Virus record (IMG/VR): IMGVR_UViG_3300009593_000086
Location: 1 to 29,699 of that record
Reading direction: 5' to 3' (one strand)
DNA: 29,699 nt
DNA from: a virus
Shown: positions 1 to 7,287 of the stretch, in pieces
How the letters are laid out: each line of letters starts with the position of its first letter
Numbering within the stretch: position 1 is the first letter of the stretch
Translations under genes and position numbers: made by a program
Notes under the pieces: model-generated
Told to the model about the DNA's origin: nothing
The model's database searches: none
Seen by the model: only the letters and a program-made list of their open reading frames with translations

Positions 1-597
1 AATCCTGCAAGTGGTAGTGTTGGTACAAGTCAATTAGCAGATGGTTCGGTTTCAATAGCAAAATTATCAGCAACAGGCACAGCAAGTAGCAGTACATTTT
101 TAAGAGGTGATAATAGCTTTGCAAGTATTTCTACAACACCTAATGCACCAATGTTTTTAGCATATTTAAGTTCTGATACAGCTGTAACAAATAATGCACA
201 AACTAAAGTTCAATGTAATACAGAACTATTTGATACTGCAGGAAATTATGATAACTCAACTAATTTTAGATTTACACCTACAACTGCAGGTAAATATTAT
301 GTCTTTGGTAATGTTAATATGTATGCAACTGGTCAAGCAAACTTGCAATGGATATTAACTAGAATTTGGAAAAATGGAACAAGTAGCACTAGCACTACTC
401 ATATGTATGCAGGTTATACTGACCATAGAACCAATAATGGAGATGCTGGTAATTCCTATGCAGGTGGTATTTTTGAAATGAATGGGTCTAGTGATTATAT
501 AGAGTTATACACATATCCATCATTTTCAAGTGGAACACCCGTTGCATCGGCAGGTACAAGTGGAAGTTATTTTGGTGCATTTAAATTAGGAGTGTAG
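1..597 (+). CDS. Tail fibre / receptor-binding protein, C-terminal part (5' end outside window)
   Basis: The frame is open from base 1, so the N-terminus lies outside the window; 198 residues remain. Residues 1-48 are a Ser/Thr/Ala/Gly-rich linker ending in a TFLRGDNSFA motif, which recurs in the second fibre gene at 1745-2617. The rest, from about residue 50, resembles a C1q/TNF-like jelly-roll knob (a NTELFDTAGNYD-type start, then FTPTTAGKYYVFGNV), a fold common at the tips of marine phage fibres. I infer that it binds the host surface. It is followed after 1 bp by the first of two paralogous small genes. Family recognition is by eye only; the linker match to the second fibre is directly visible. 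Confidence 0.75.
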   Translation, partial: NPASGSVGTSQLADGSVSIAKLSATGTASSSTFLRGDNSFASISTTPNAPMFLAYLSSDTAVTNNAQTKVQCNTELFDTAGNYDNSTNFRFTPTTAGKYYVFGNVNMYATGQANLQWILTRIWKNGTSSTSTTHMYAGYTDHRTNNGDAGNSYAGGIFEMNGSSDYIELYTYPSFSSGTPVASAGTSGSYFGAFKLGV

Positions 598-598
598 A

Positions 599-916
599 AT
601 GGCAAGTCTTGATAAAAAAATAGAAGCATATATGGGAAGAACTGTAGATTTTATGGCAGAAGTAACTTTGCAAGATGATGGTAAAGGTGCATATATTGCT
701 GAATGGAATATAAAAGATAAAGCTAAACCAACAGATAGCCAACTTAAAGCTAAAGAATCTGATGCAGATAAATTAGAAAAAAATGCAAAAGTAATAGATA
801 ATAGAAAAGCTGAGTATGGAACTGTTGAACAACAGCTTGAATATATAACAGAAAATGGATTAACTAAGTGGCAAGAAAATGTTACTGCAATTAAGAAAAA
901 ACACCCAAAGGAATAG
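599..916 (+). CDS. Small fibre-associated protein, XkdW-like C-terminus (copy 1)
   Basis: 105 residues, starting 1 bp after the fibre stop. The C-terminal 35 residues, with a YGTVEQQLEYITENGLTKW segment and a KKKHPKE end, match the paralogue at 2617-2913 (YPSIKDQLDDIYHNGIDKW, KDKHPKE). This resembles the short C-terminal motif of XkdW-like phage proteins found next to fibre genes (Y-P-S-I-x-x-Q-L-D-x-I-Y then K-x-x-x-P-K). Such genes are thought to act in fibre assembly, but the function here is unknown. The N-terminal half is charged, without clear domains. Its coupling to the fibre gene suggests co-translation and a chaperone or accessory role. Confidence 0.65.
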   Translation: MASLDKKIEAYMGRTVDFMAEVTLQDDGKGAYIAEWNIKDKAKPTDSQLKAKESDADKLEKNAKVIDNRKAEYGTVEQQLEYITENGLTKWQENVTAIKKKHPKE

Positions 917-919
917 ATT

Positions 920-1525
920 ATGCCATTAAGTAAAATATTATCAGCAAGTATAGCAACGGGAGCAGTAGATGCGGGTAGTAATATTATAGAACAAATACAA
1001 GGAGTATGTGATGGTCGTTCTGTTACAGTTCCTAGTGGTACATATACAATGCCAAATGTTACAGCATTACAAGCATTAACAGGTAGTTATGCAGATGTTA
1101 CAGGTTCATCTTTTACATACAATCCTCCAAGTGGAACAACGAAAGTTGTGTATAATTTACACACTTGGTTTGTTAGAGATGGTGATTATCCTCTAGGTCA
1201 TTTCAGATTTTATGTTGACTCTGATGAAGCAACTAAATTTAGAAAAACTTTATATGGAGCATATCTTATTTATCCCGTAGATTTAAAATATATAATTACT
1301 ATTGGTGGAAGTGCTGATACAGCAAATGCAAATGTAGCATCGTGGTCATCTAATAAAACAATGAAAATACAAGCTAGAGAATATACTGATGGTTCAGGTG
1401 GTTCTACAAATACTGGAAATATGCACAAAATGGTTTATTTTGATGGTACAAGTGCAAGTGGTTCTGGAAATGGATCAACATATATAGCACCTACTTTAAC
1501 TATAACAGCATTAAAGGACACATAG
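920..1525 (+). CDS. Putative accessory fibre / host-recognition protein (copy 1)
   Basis: 201 residues, starting 3 bp after its neighbour with an AAAGGAAT ribosome site that overlaps the upstream stop. It is rich in Thr, Ser, Gly and aromatic residues and predicted mostly beta. It is clearly paralogous to 2917-3489: both have SNIIE near residue 20, a VTVPSGTYT stretch, a DVTGSS..Y.PPSGTT.V.Y segment, an FRFYVD/IKFFLD strand and an M.lQAREY motif. I have seen similar beta-sandwich proteins beside fibre genes in marine phages but know no defined function. Probably a virion or fibre accessory protein that contributes to host range. Confidence 0.6.
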   Translation: MPLSKILSASIATGAVDAGSNIIEQIQGVCDGRSVTVPSGTYTMPNVTALQALTGSYADVTGSSFTYNPPSGTTKVVYNLHTWFVRDGDYPLGHFRFYVDSDEATKFRKTLYGAYLIYPVDLKYIITIGGSADTANANVASWSSNKTMKIQAREYTDGSGGSTNTGNMHKMVYFDGTSASGSGNGSTYIAPTLTITALKDT

Positions 1526-1526
1526 A

Positions 1527-1745
1527 ATGACAAGAAAATTAGAAGATGCACTTAATGCAAGAAGAATGGAAAGAAATCTTTTATTACAATCCACAGATTG
1601 GGAAGTTATAAAAGCATTAGAATCGAGCCAAACAATTTCTGCTTCGTTAAAAAAATATAGACAAGAATTAAGAGATATAACAGAGGGTGTTAAAACTTTA
1701 GATGATTGTGATAATATGAAATTTCCAACTAGAGGAACTGATTAA
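1527..1745 (+). CDS. Phage tail assembly chaperone-like protein
   Basis: 72 residues. The pattern ERNLLLQSTDWEVIKAL, then KKYRQELRDIT, then a C-terminal KFPTRGTD, follows the Phage_tail_APC consensus (R-N-x-L-L-x-x-T/S-D-W ... Y-R-Q-x-L-R-D-I ... F/W-P). Members are small proteins encoded beside tail-fibre genes and are regarded as fibre or tail assembly chaperones. It is single-copy and sits between the two repeats of the fibre cassette. Its stop overlaps the start of the second fibre gene (TAATG), so translation is probably coupled. The family call is from pattern recognition. Confidence 0.65.
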   Translation: MTRKLEDALNARRMERNLLLQSTDWEVIKALESSQTISASLKKYRQELRDITEGVKTLDDCDNMKFPTRGTD

Positions 1746-2617
1746 TGGGATACCTAGGACAACAACCAACATCAGGTTCATTTAAAAAGCTAGATGCTAT
1801 ATCTACAGTTAATGGTCAGGCAGCTTATACTATGCAAAGTGGGTCGGCTAATTTTTCTCCAGCTAGTGCAAACCATATACTAGTAACTGTAAATGGAATT
1901 TTACAATCTCCAACCTCAAATTATACTGTTTCCGGCTCAACAATTACATTCACTTCAGCTCTTGTTACTGGCGATGTTATAAATAGTATTATTGTTTTAG
2001 GTGATGTTTTAAACATCGGAACACCAAGCTCTGGTACTGTGGGTATGTCGCAATTATCAGCAACCGGAACAAAAGATAGTACAACATTTTTAAGAGGTGA
2101 TAATTCTTTTGCTGTTCCAGGTGGAGGTAAAATATTACAAGTAGTATCTTTACATGAGGATGATCATTCAACACATTCAAATACAAATGTAGATTCTGCA
2201 GCAACAGTATTAAGTCAAGCAATTACACCTAGTGCAACAAGTAGTAAAATATTATTAATGGGAGGAGTGCAAGTTAACTCTAATACTGCAGTAGCATATT
2301 ATGGATTACAAATATTTAGAGGGTCAACACATATTGGAGAAGGTGATGCAAGCACTTGGAATAGTGGGGTAGGTGAAATGCACACAGGTAAATCTTATAA
2401 TTCATTTTATTATCCAGAAGAAAAATTGTCATTTTGTTTTGTAGATTCACCTAGCACAACATCAGCAACAACCTATAATATTAAATGTTTTGCAAACACC
2501 TATAGTGGAGGTTTAGGAAATAATACTTTAATAGTTAATGGTGCTGGTTATAACTACAATACTAAAGAAACTGGTATTTGTAGTTCAAATCTTATTTTAA
2601 TGGAGATAGGCGCGTAA
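1745..2617 (+). CDS. Tail fibre / receptor-binding protein (second fibre)
   Basis: 290 residues. The start MGYLGQQPTSGSFKKLD is typical of marine phage fibre proteins, followed by a beta-rich attachment-like domain (residues 18-95: YTMQSG, ILVTVNGILQSP, GDVINSIIVLGD). A linker with SQLSATGT and TFLRGDNSFA at about 104-124 is nearly the same as in the first fibre. The distal knob (about 130-290) is unrelated to the first fibre's knob and has the ITPSATSSKILLMGG pattern seen in other phage fibre tips. The layout suggests a fixed base and linker with an exchangeable knob. Stop and start overlap with both neighbours (TAATG). Confidence 0.75.
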   Translation: MGYLGQQPTSGSFKKLDAISTVNGQAAYTMQSGSANFSPASANHILVTVNGILQSPTSNYTVSGSTITFTSALVTGDVINSIIVLGDVLNIGTPSSGTVGMSQLSATGTKDSTTFLRGDNSFAVPGGGKILQVVSLHEDDHSTHSNTNVDSAATVLSQAITPSATSSKILLMGGVQVNSNTAVAYYGLQIFRGSTHIGEGDASTWNSGVGEMHTGKSYNSFYYPEEKLSFCFVDSPSTTSATTYNIKCFANTYSGGLGNNTLIVNGAGYNYNTKETGICSSNLILMEIGA

Positions 2618-2913
2618 TGGCTTTAATAGTAGATGCAATATTAGCTTTAGATTCAAAAGCAAAAGTAAAAGTAGTTAGCGAAGATTATGATAAAATTACT
2701 TGGCACGACAAAAACCCAAATAATATTACTGTTGACCAAATTAAAACAAAGAAAGCAGAATTAGATAAAGTAGACGAAGCTAATGCTTACAAAATGAAAA
2801 GAATAAAAGAATACCCGAGTATTAAAGACCAATTAGATGACATATATCATAATGGAATTGATAAGTGGAAAGAAACTATTAAAACAATAAAGGATAAACA
2901 CCCAAAGGAATAA
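2617..2913 (+). CDS. Small fibre-associated protein, XkdW-like C-terminus (copy 2)
   Basis: 98 residues, paralogous to 599-916 over the C-terminal third (EYPSIKDQLDDIYHNGIDKW, IKDKHPKE). This copy has the more canonical XkdW-like YPSIxDQLDxIYHxG motif. The N-terminal half (residues 1-55) is diverged and charged. The start codon overlaps the fibre stop. Role inferred from neighbourhood: fibre assembly or a fibre accessory. No catalytic residues are seen. Confidence 0.68.
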   Translation: MALIVDAILALDSKAKVKVVSEDYDKITWHDKNPNNITVDQIKTKKAELDKVDEANAYKMKRIKEYPSIKDQLDDIYHNGIDKWKETIKTIKDKHPKE

Positions 2914-2916
2914 ATT

Positions 2917-3489
2917 ATGGCAATACTTAGAGCAACAGCAAATACAGTAAGTGATTTATCTTTAGGTAGTAATATAATTGAAGTGCTATCTAGTCCTTGT
3001 AATGGTACAGCAGTAACAGTACCTAGTGGAACATATACAGTAACTGATGTAACAAGTGTTCAAAGTATGAGTGAATCTTATGTTGATGTTACTGGTTCAA
3101 GTATTAATTATACTCCTCCTTCTGGTACTACTAGAGTTAAATACAAATTTATTTTTCATGCTCAATATGATGGTTCAAATTATACTGGTATGCACATAAA
3201 ATTTTTTCTTGATGGTACAGAAGTTTCAGATGCAAGAAGAACAATATATGGTTATCTTTCATCAATGACAGAAGTATTTGAATATACAATTAATTGTAGT
3301 GCAAGTGGAGCAAATACAGCACATGGAGATATTACTTCTTGGACAAGTGCAAAAATAATGAAATTACAAGCAAGAGAATATAATAGTGGTAATCAATGTA
3401 AATTGAACCAAACTAGTTTATGGGATGGTGCTGGTACAAATCAATTTATTATACCATCAATAGAAATTACATCATTTAAGGATTCGTAA
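2917..3489 (+). CDS. Putative accessory fibre / host-recognition protein (copy 2)
   Basis: 190 residues, a paralogue of 920-1525 with the same segment order (SNIIE, VTVPSGTYT, DVTGSS, PPSGTT, IKFFLDG, MKLQAREYNS). The 3-bp gap and ribosome site before it are almost identical in DNA to those before copy 1 (CACCCAAAGGAATA then ATTATG). It ends the tail-fibre block. Beta-rich with no membrane segment. Function unknown; a surface-exposed virion role is inferred. Confidence 0.6.
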   Translation: MAILRATANTVSDLSLGSNIIEVLSSPCNGTAVTVPSGTYTVTDVTSVQSMSESYVDVTGSSINYTPPSGTTRVKYKFIFHAQYDGSNYTGMHIKFFLDGTEVSDARRTIYGYLSSMTEVFEYTINCSASGANTAHGDITSWTSAKIMKLQAREYNSGNQCKLNQTSLWDGAGTNQFIIPSIEITSFKDS

Positions 3490-3510
3490 AATAGTAAAGG
3501 TAGGAAGTAA

Positions 3511-3591
3511 ATGCTAAGAGATATAACTAAAAATGTTGATTCGCTTTTCAAAGCTAAAGCTGTAAAAATGCCAGATAAGCCGAGTGAGTAA
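3511..3591 (+). CDS. Hypothetical 26-residue peptide
   Basis: A short ATG frame with a purine-rich site (AGGTAGGAAG) 6-15 bases upstream and a TAATG overlap with the next gene, the junction style used by its neighbours. The peptide is basic (MLRDITKNVDSLFKAKAVKM start) without a recognisable domain. Small frames like this fill the stretch between fibre and lysis genes in marine T7-like phages. Low certainty because of length. Confidence 0.4.
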   Translation: MLRDITKNVDSLFKAKAVKMPDKPSE

Positions 3592-3710
3592 TGCAGTTAA
3601 CTAAGAACATAATACGATTTAGTAATTTTTTAATTAAAATACCTAAAGCTATGAAGGGTGTTTGGGATAAGTCTGAAAACAGATGGGGTTATAAAAAGAA
3701 TGGTAGATAA
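3591..3710 (+). CDS. Hypothetical 39-residue basic peptide
   Basis: Starts on the last base of the previous stop (TAATG) and encodes 39 residues. An amphipathic N-terminal half (FSNFLIKIPKAMKGVW) is followed by a basic WGYKKNGR end. Its last 11 bases overlap the start of the XhlA-like gene. No family recognised. It may be membrane-associated because of the amphipathic segment, which would suit the lysis region, but this is inference. Confidence 0.45.
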   Translation: MQLTKNIIRFSNFLIKIPKAMKGVWDKSENRWGYKKNGR

Positions 3711-3894
3711 AAATATTCAAGATGTAGCATCAGAGATGGAGGCTCATGAAAGAGAATGTCAGGTATACAGAGAGACTACACAAAGAAGTTTAGATAATTT
3801 AGAAAGTCGTATTAAGAGATTGGAGTTGTTAATTATGGCATCAACAATGACAATTTTAGGTTCAGTATTTTTATTGTTATCCAAAGGGTTATGA
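3700..3894 (+). CDS. XhlA-like coiled-coil membrane protein
   Basis: 64 residues from ATG 3700. A longer frame from GTG 3658 exists, but its extra 14 residues lie inside the 39-residue gene, so the ATG is preferred. Residues 1-40 form a charged coiled coil (EMEAHERECQVYRETTQRSLDNLESRIKRLE), and residues 42-62 form one transmembrane helix (IMASTMTILGSVFLLLSKGL). This coil-then-TM layout matches small haemolysin XhlA-type proteins that assist holins. It stands two genes before the 3-TM holin candidate. Function by architecture only. Confidence 0.55.
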   Translation: MVDKNIQDVASEMEAHERECQVYRETTQRSLDNLESRIKRLELLIMASTMTILGSVFLLLSKGL

Positions 3895-3898
3895 CCCA

Positions 3899-4348
3899 GT
3901 GCTTGATCCTATAAGTCTGGCAACAAGTGCATTTGCTGCTATAAAATCTGGTGTAGAAATTGGAAAACAACTTAATGATGTGAGCCACCACATTGTAAAA
4001 TTTGTCAAACAAATGAATGTGGTTGAAGAAGAACATAAGAAGAAAAAAAGCAGTTGGTTTACCTCTTCTAATGAAGAAGCTTTAGATACTTATTTTAATC
4101 TTAAAAAAGTACATGACATGGAGAATCAACTAAGAGAACTCTTTATGTGGTATGGTGCTCCTAATGCTTGGGATGAGTTCATAGCAATTAGAAGTGACAT
4201 AAGAAAAAAGAGACAAAAAGAAAAAGAAAGAAAAGCAAGAGAACGAGCAGAGCTTGTAAAAATAGCATCTTATATCGGTGTTGGACTTTTACTTGTAGCT
4301 GTTGTCGTTATATTTTCTTTTAACTATAAAATGTTAACATCTAAATAG
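3899..4348 (+). CDS. Conserved phage protein with C-terminal transmembrane helix
   Basis: 149 residues from GTG 3899; no in-frame ATG gives a full-length product. The opening MLDPISLATSAFAAIKSGVEIGKQ resembles a short N-terminal motif common in small proteins encoded before the terminase in marine podophages and myophages. The middle (50-115) is charged and helical, with a Lys/Arg/Glu-rich stretch around 101-118, and residues 121-141 form a membrane helix (IASYIGVGLLLVAVVVIFSF). The site between an XhlA-like gene and a holin suggests a lysis or membrane role, unproven. Confidence 0.5.
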   Translation: MLDPISLATSAFAAIKSGVEIGKQLNDVSHHIVKFVKQMNVVEEEHKKKKSSWFTSSNEEALDTYFNLKKVHDMENQLRELFMWYGAPNAWDEFIAIRSDIRKKRQKEKERKARERAELVKIASYIGVGLLLVAVVVIFSFNYKMLTSK

Positions 4349-4357
4349 GAGGACTAT

Positions 4358-4726
4358 ATGATTTTTGGAGCAGTAGCTGGTTTACTTGGTGATGTAGTCA
4401 AAGGATATTTTGAGACTAAGAAACAAAAGGCCAAACAAAAGTTATTACAGGTACAAGCAGAAACAAAGATTATGGAGAAGAAAGTCACTGGTGAAATTGA
4501 GTGGGATATAGAAGCCCAGAAAAATGCAGACAACTCATGGAAAGATGAGTGGCTCACCATAATTTTTACCATACCATTAATCATGCTTTTGCTAGGGCAA
4601 GAAGAAAGAGTACATACTTTCTTTCAAGCTTTAGAGACAGCTCCACCTTTTTATCAGTATTTGTTAGGTGTGATTGTAGCTGCCAGCTTTGGATTCAGAG
4701 GAGCTTCTAAGTTTCTTAAGAAGTAG
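4358..4726 (+). CDS. Putative holin, 3-TM family (GTA-holin-like)
   Basis: 122 residues with a strong AGGAGG ribosome site. Residues 1-14 are hydrophobic, 17-60 are charged and helical (YFETKKQKAKQKLLQVQAETK). The pair SWKDEWLTIIFTIPLIMLLLG (about 59-80) and YQYLLGVIVAASFGFRGASK (about 99-118) follows the pattern of the phage holin 3TM family (W-K-D-E-W-x-T ... Y-x-x-x-x-G-V-I-x-A-x-x-G). Holins open the inner membrane for the endolysin. The lysozyme here is a T7 gp3.5-like amidase encoded far away at 16391-16849, as in T7. Confidence 0.65.
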   Translation: MIFGAVAGLLGDVVKGYFETKKQKAKQKLLQVQAETKIMEKKVTGEIEWDIEAQKNADNSWKDEWLTIIFTIPLIMLLLGQEERVHTFFQALETAPPFYQYLLGVIVAASFGFRGASKFLKK

Positions 4727-4730
4727 AACA

Positions 4731-4874
4731 ATGTTCTTCAACATTAAGTATTGGTGGTATGGCTATCTGTGTTACATAGGCACACGACTATCTATGCTTG
4801 GGTGGCACAAGCAAAAAGATTTATTAGAAATTAAAAGGAGAAAAGAATGGCTAAAAAGGATCAGGAAATCTTAA
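4731..4874 (+). CDS. Hypothetical 47-residue aromatic/basic peptide
   Basis: ATG 4731 follows the holin stop by 4 bp. A longer frame could start at TTG 4689 but would lie inside the holin gene. The N-terminal half is aromatic and hydrophobic (IKYWWYGYLCYIGTRL) and the C-terminal half is basic (KRRKEWLKRIRKS). Its end overlaps the DNA maturase A start by 28 bp. It looks like a short membrane-anchored or amphipathic protein. I recall similar WW-G-L-C peptides before the terminase genes of marine podophages; no function known. Confidence 0.5.
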   Translation: MFFNIKYWWYGYLCYIGTRLSMLGWHKQKDLLEIKRRKEWLKRIRKS

Positions 4875-5068
4875 GTGAAATGCACTTAGCACTAACAGAA
4901 GATCTTCTTAACAGAATTAAATCTGGTGAAGCCAAAGCGAGTGAACTCAATGTTGCTCGACAGTTTCTCAAAGATAACGATATTACTGCAATACCAACAG
5001 ATGACTCAGCTATTAAACAGTTAGTAGAAGAGTTACCTTTTGACGAGGATGGAGATGCCTTACACTAA
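4847..5068 (+). CDS. DNA maturase A / small terminase subunit (T7 gp18-like)
   Basis: 73 residues, AAAAGGAGA ribosome site. The segment LTEDLLNRIKSGEAKASELNVARQFLKDNDI, then IPTDDS, then an acidic LPFDEDGD end, fits the DNA packaging protein gp18 family of T7-like phages (T7 gp18 is 89 residues). With the large subunit at 5627 it would form the concatemer cutting and packaging motor. It lies in T7 order: holin, small subunit, membrane protein, large subunit. Its stop overlaps the next start. Confidence 0.75.
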   Translation: MAKKDQEILSEMHLALTEDLLNRIKSGEAKASELNVARQFLKDNDITAIPTDDSAIKQLVEELPFDEDGDALH

Positions 5069-5298
5069 TGTTAGGAATCTTAATTGAAGCAACAGCTTCT
5101 ATTGCTGCTGTAATATCTGTATGGAGTTATGGCAATCACTCTAAGAATGCACCCTATATCGGACTTATTAGTCAATGCTTTTGGTGGACATTTGCTATCT
5201 ACTTCGACATGAAATTCATTATGTTGTTAAATGCTTTTATGACTTTGACACACATAAGAAACATACATAGATACAAACAATTAACTAAGGAACAATAA
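5068..5298 (+). CDS. Small membrane protein between terminase genes
   Basis: 76 residues with three hydrophobic stretches: about 2-19 (LGILIEATASIAAVISVW), 29-46 (YIGLISQCFWWTFAIYFD) and 48-64 (KFIMLLNAFMTLTHIR). The WWTFAIYF-then-N arrangement is loosely like half-transporters of the PnuC or SemiSWEET type, but this is too weak for a call. In T7 the spanins gp18.5/18.7 sit at this position; nothing here looks like a spanin (no signal plus periplasmic coil, no lipobox). Function unknown. Confidence 0.5.
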   Translation: MLGILIEATASIAAVISVWSYGNHSKNAPYIGLISQCFWWTFAIYFDMKFIMLLNAFMTLTHIRNIHRYKQLTKEQ

Positions 5299-5299
5299 T

Positions 5300-5371
5300 A
5301 TGCCAATGGGTAAAGGAACATATAAAAAACCAGGAAGACCTAGAAAGAAAAAGAAAAAGGGTAAGTGTTAA
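5300..5371 (+). CDS. Tiny basic peptide upstream of terminase
   Basis: 23 residues beginning MPMGKGTYKKPGRPRKK, with a Lys-run end. ATG 5300 follows the previous stop by 1 bp. Short MPMGKGTY-type peptides followed by a basic tail are recurrent just before the large terminase gene in marine phages, which supports a real gene despite its size. The positive charge suggests nucleic-acid binding, perhaps in packaging; this is inference. Confidence 0.5.
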   Translation: MPMGKGTYKKPGRPRKKKKKGKC

Positions 5372-5427
5372 TGATTACTTACATACTTATTAATTTAGCA
5401 ATTTACATTATTTTTTAAGGAGTTGGT

Positions 5428-5490
5428 ATGGCTAGACCAGGATTGTATGCCAATATACATGTAAAGAGAAAAAAGAAAGCCCTAGGATAG
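5428..5490 (+). CDS. PGLYANI-type basic peptide, shortened
   Basis: 20 residues, MARPGLYANIHVKRKKKALG, with a TAAGGAG site 8 bases upstream. The P-G-L-Y-A-N-I-x-x-K-R-K/R opening is a common small phage protein that usually continues for another 15-30 residues (a GSGEKMRKPG-like tail). Here a stop follows directly, so this looks like a truncated or minimal version. Function unknown; basic. Confidence 0.5.
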   Translation: MARPGLYANIHVKRKKKALG

Positions 5491-5585
5491 CCTGAGACAA
5501 GCATTTGCAACCCTAATAATAGTAACAGTCGTTATTTCTGATAGTGGCTCTGTACGAGCCTTATATCGCCAAATAGGAACAATAG

Positions 5586-5639
5586 ATGCCAAGAAAGAAG
5601 AAATCAGTCAAATTATCAGTCGGTAGATGGAAGTGTTAG
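5586..5639 (+). CDS. Tiny KLSVGR-type basic peptide, shortened
   Basis: 17 residues, MPRKKKSVKLSVGRWKC, overlapping the terminase start by 13 bp. The M-P-K/R-K-K-x-x-K-L-S-V-G-R opening matches the N-terminus of a small conserved phage protein that normally runs 40 or more residues. Here only the head remains before a stop. Whether it is expressed is uncertain: upstream is AGGAACAATAG, a weak ribosome site. Confidence 0.35.
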   Translation: MPRKKKSVKLSVGRWKC

Positions 5640-7282
5640 GTAAGCTAAAAGACTTTAAGAACTTTTTGTATGTCTGTTGGAAACATCTTAACTTACCACA
5701 TCCAACACCAGTCCAATATGACATGGCTGATTACATACAAGATGCAACACTTCGCAGACTTGTAGTTCAAGCTTTTAGAGGAGCTGGTAAGTCTTGGATA
5801 ACATCGGCATTTGTATGCCACCAACTCCTACTTGACCCTCAGAAAAACATATTGGTCGTATCAGCATCTAAGACGAGAGCTGATGACTTCTCTACGTTTA
5901 CTCTGAGACTAATCCACGAGATTCCTATACTTGCTCATCTTAAACCTAGAGATGGACAAAGAATGTCTAAGATCAGCTTTGATGTTGGTACAGCACAAGC
6001 AAGTCATGCACCCTCAGTTAAATCTATGGGTATCACTGGCCAGCTAACTGGATCACGAGCTGATATCATTATTGCAGACGATATCGAGTCTGCCAACAAT
6101 TCCCAAACACAACTTATGCGAGACAAACTCTCAGAGACAGTCAAAGAGTTTGAATCTATCGTTAAACCAGGTGGTCGTATATTATTTCTTGGTACACCTC
6201 AAACTGAAATGTCAGTGTACAATCAGTTAGACGAGAGAGGTTACAAGACCCGTATCTGGTGTGCTCGTTATCCTGATGATAAACAAAAGGTAGCCTATAG
6301 TCATAAACTAGCACCTATCATAGGTGAGTCTGATGGAGAAGCAGGTAGTCCTACTGATCCTAAACGATTCGATAAAGACGATCTGTTAGAACGTGAGTTA
6401 TCTTATGGTAAGTCAGGGTTTGCCTTACAGTTTATGCTTGATGTATCTCTATCAGATGCTAACAAGTATCCTCTTAAGATTAATGACCTTATGGTTCTTT
6501 CAGGAGTACACACCTGGGAAGAAGCACCAGTCAGCCTAAAGTGGGCATCAGGTGTAGACCAATTAGATGCCTGTAAGATGCTGCCTAACTTAGGACTAAA
6601 AGGTGACTACTGGGTAGCTCCCATGCATATAGCAGATGACTATGCCGAGTGGGAGGGATCAGTGATGGCCATCGACCCTGCTGGTAGAGGTAAAGATGAA
6701 ACTGGTTATGCTGTAGTAAAAATGCTACATGGTAACCTATACCTAACAGCATCTGGTGGACTACTTAATGGTTATTCTACTGAAAGTTTAAGAAAGCTCT
6801 CAGAGGTCGCTAGAGAGCAAAACGTCAACCAGATAATAGTTGAGTCCAACTTTGGTGATGGTATGTTCTCACAGCTCTTAAAACCAGTTCTAGCTAGTAT
6901 CTATCCTTGTACAATAGATGAAGTTAGACATAGTACACAAAAAGAGAAAAGAATTATAGATACACTAGAACCAGTATTCAATAGTCATAAACTTATAATA
7001 GACGAAAAGATTATTAAGGATGACTTTGAGTCAACACAAGATCTTAAGTATAAGTTGTTCTATCAGATAACAAGATTAACAAGAGATAGAGGAGCACTCA
7101 TCCATGATGATAGACTAGAAGCTCTATCTATGGCAGTTAACTACTGGACTGAAATAATGGATAGAGATGCAGAAGATGCTGTAAGTGAACACAAAGAAAA
7201 CTTATTAAAAGAAGAACTAGATAGGTTTATGGAACATAATATAGGAGCACAAAAACAAAGCCATAACTGGATCAATAGATAA
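5627..7282 (+). CDS. Terminase large subunit / DNA maturase B (T7 gp19-like)
   Basis: 551 residues, close to T7 gp19 (586). The N-terminal ATPase has Walker A FRGAGKSW (50-57, K55), Walker B DIIIADDIE (146-154) and the coupling motif LGTPQTE (188-194). The nuclease domain begins VMAIDPAGRGKDETGY (346-361), with catalytic-type D350, followed by IIVESNFGDGMF. A late DDRLEALSMAV segment also fits phage terminase nucleases. It packages DNA into the prohead through the portal (24551-26122) and cuts concatemers. It is the last late gene before the non-coding junction at 7283. The overlapping 17-residue frame gives little help in choosing the start; ATG 5627 gives a normal N-terminus. Confidence 0.95.
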   Translation: MEVLGKLKDFKNFLYVCWKHLNLPHPTPVQYDMADYIQDATLRRLVVQAFRGAGKSWITSAFVCHQLLLDPQKNILVVSASKTRADDFSTFTLRLIHEIPILAHLKPRDGQRMSKISFDVGTAQASHAPSVKSMGITGQLTGSRADIIIADDIESANNSQTQLMRDKLSETVKEFESIVKPGGRILFLGTPQTEMSVYNQLDERGYKTRIWCARYPDDKQKVAYSHKLAPIIGESDGEAGSPTDPKRFDKDDLLERELSYGKSGFALQFMLDVSLSDANKYPLKINDLMVLSGVHTWEEAPVSLKWASGVDQLDACKMLPNLGLKGDYWVAPMHIADDYAEWEGSVMAIDPAGRGKDETGYAVVKMLHGNLYLTASGGLLNGYSTESLRKLSEVAREQNVNQIIVESNFGDGMFSQLLKPVLASIYPCTIDEVRHSTQKEKRIIDTLEPVFNSHKLIIDEKIIKDDFESTQDLKYKLFYQITRLTRDRGALIHDDRLEALSMAVNYWTEIMDRDAEDAVSEHKENLLKEELDRFMEHNIGAQKQSHNWINR

Positions 7283-7287
7283 AAATC

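Noticed and set aside
1989-2222. Minus-strand frame under the second fibre gene
   Set aside because: Leu/Tyr-rich translation of the reverse of AT-rich coding sequence; no ribosome site.
3658-3699. GTG 3658 start for the XhlA-like protein
   Set aside because: The extra codons lie inside the 39-residue gene and have no homology-like content; ATG 3700 gives the expected coil-TM protein.
5371-5418. 15-residue hydrophobic frame after the 23-residue basic peptide
   Set aside because: Too short, no clear ribosome site, no known relative; TAATG overlap alone is not enough.
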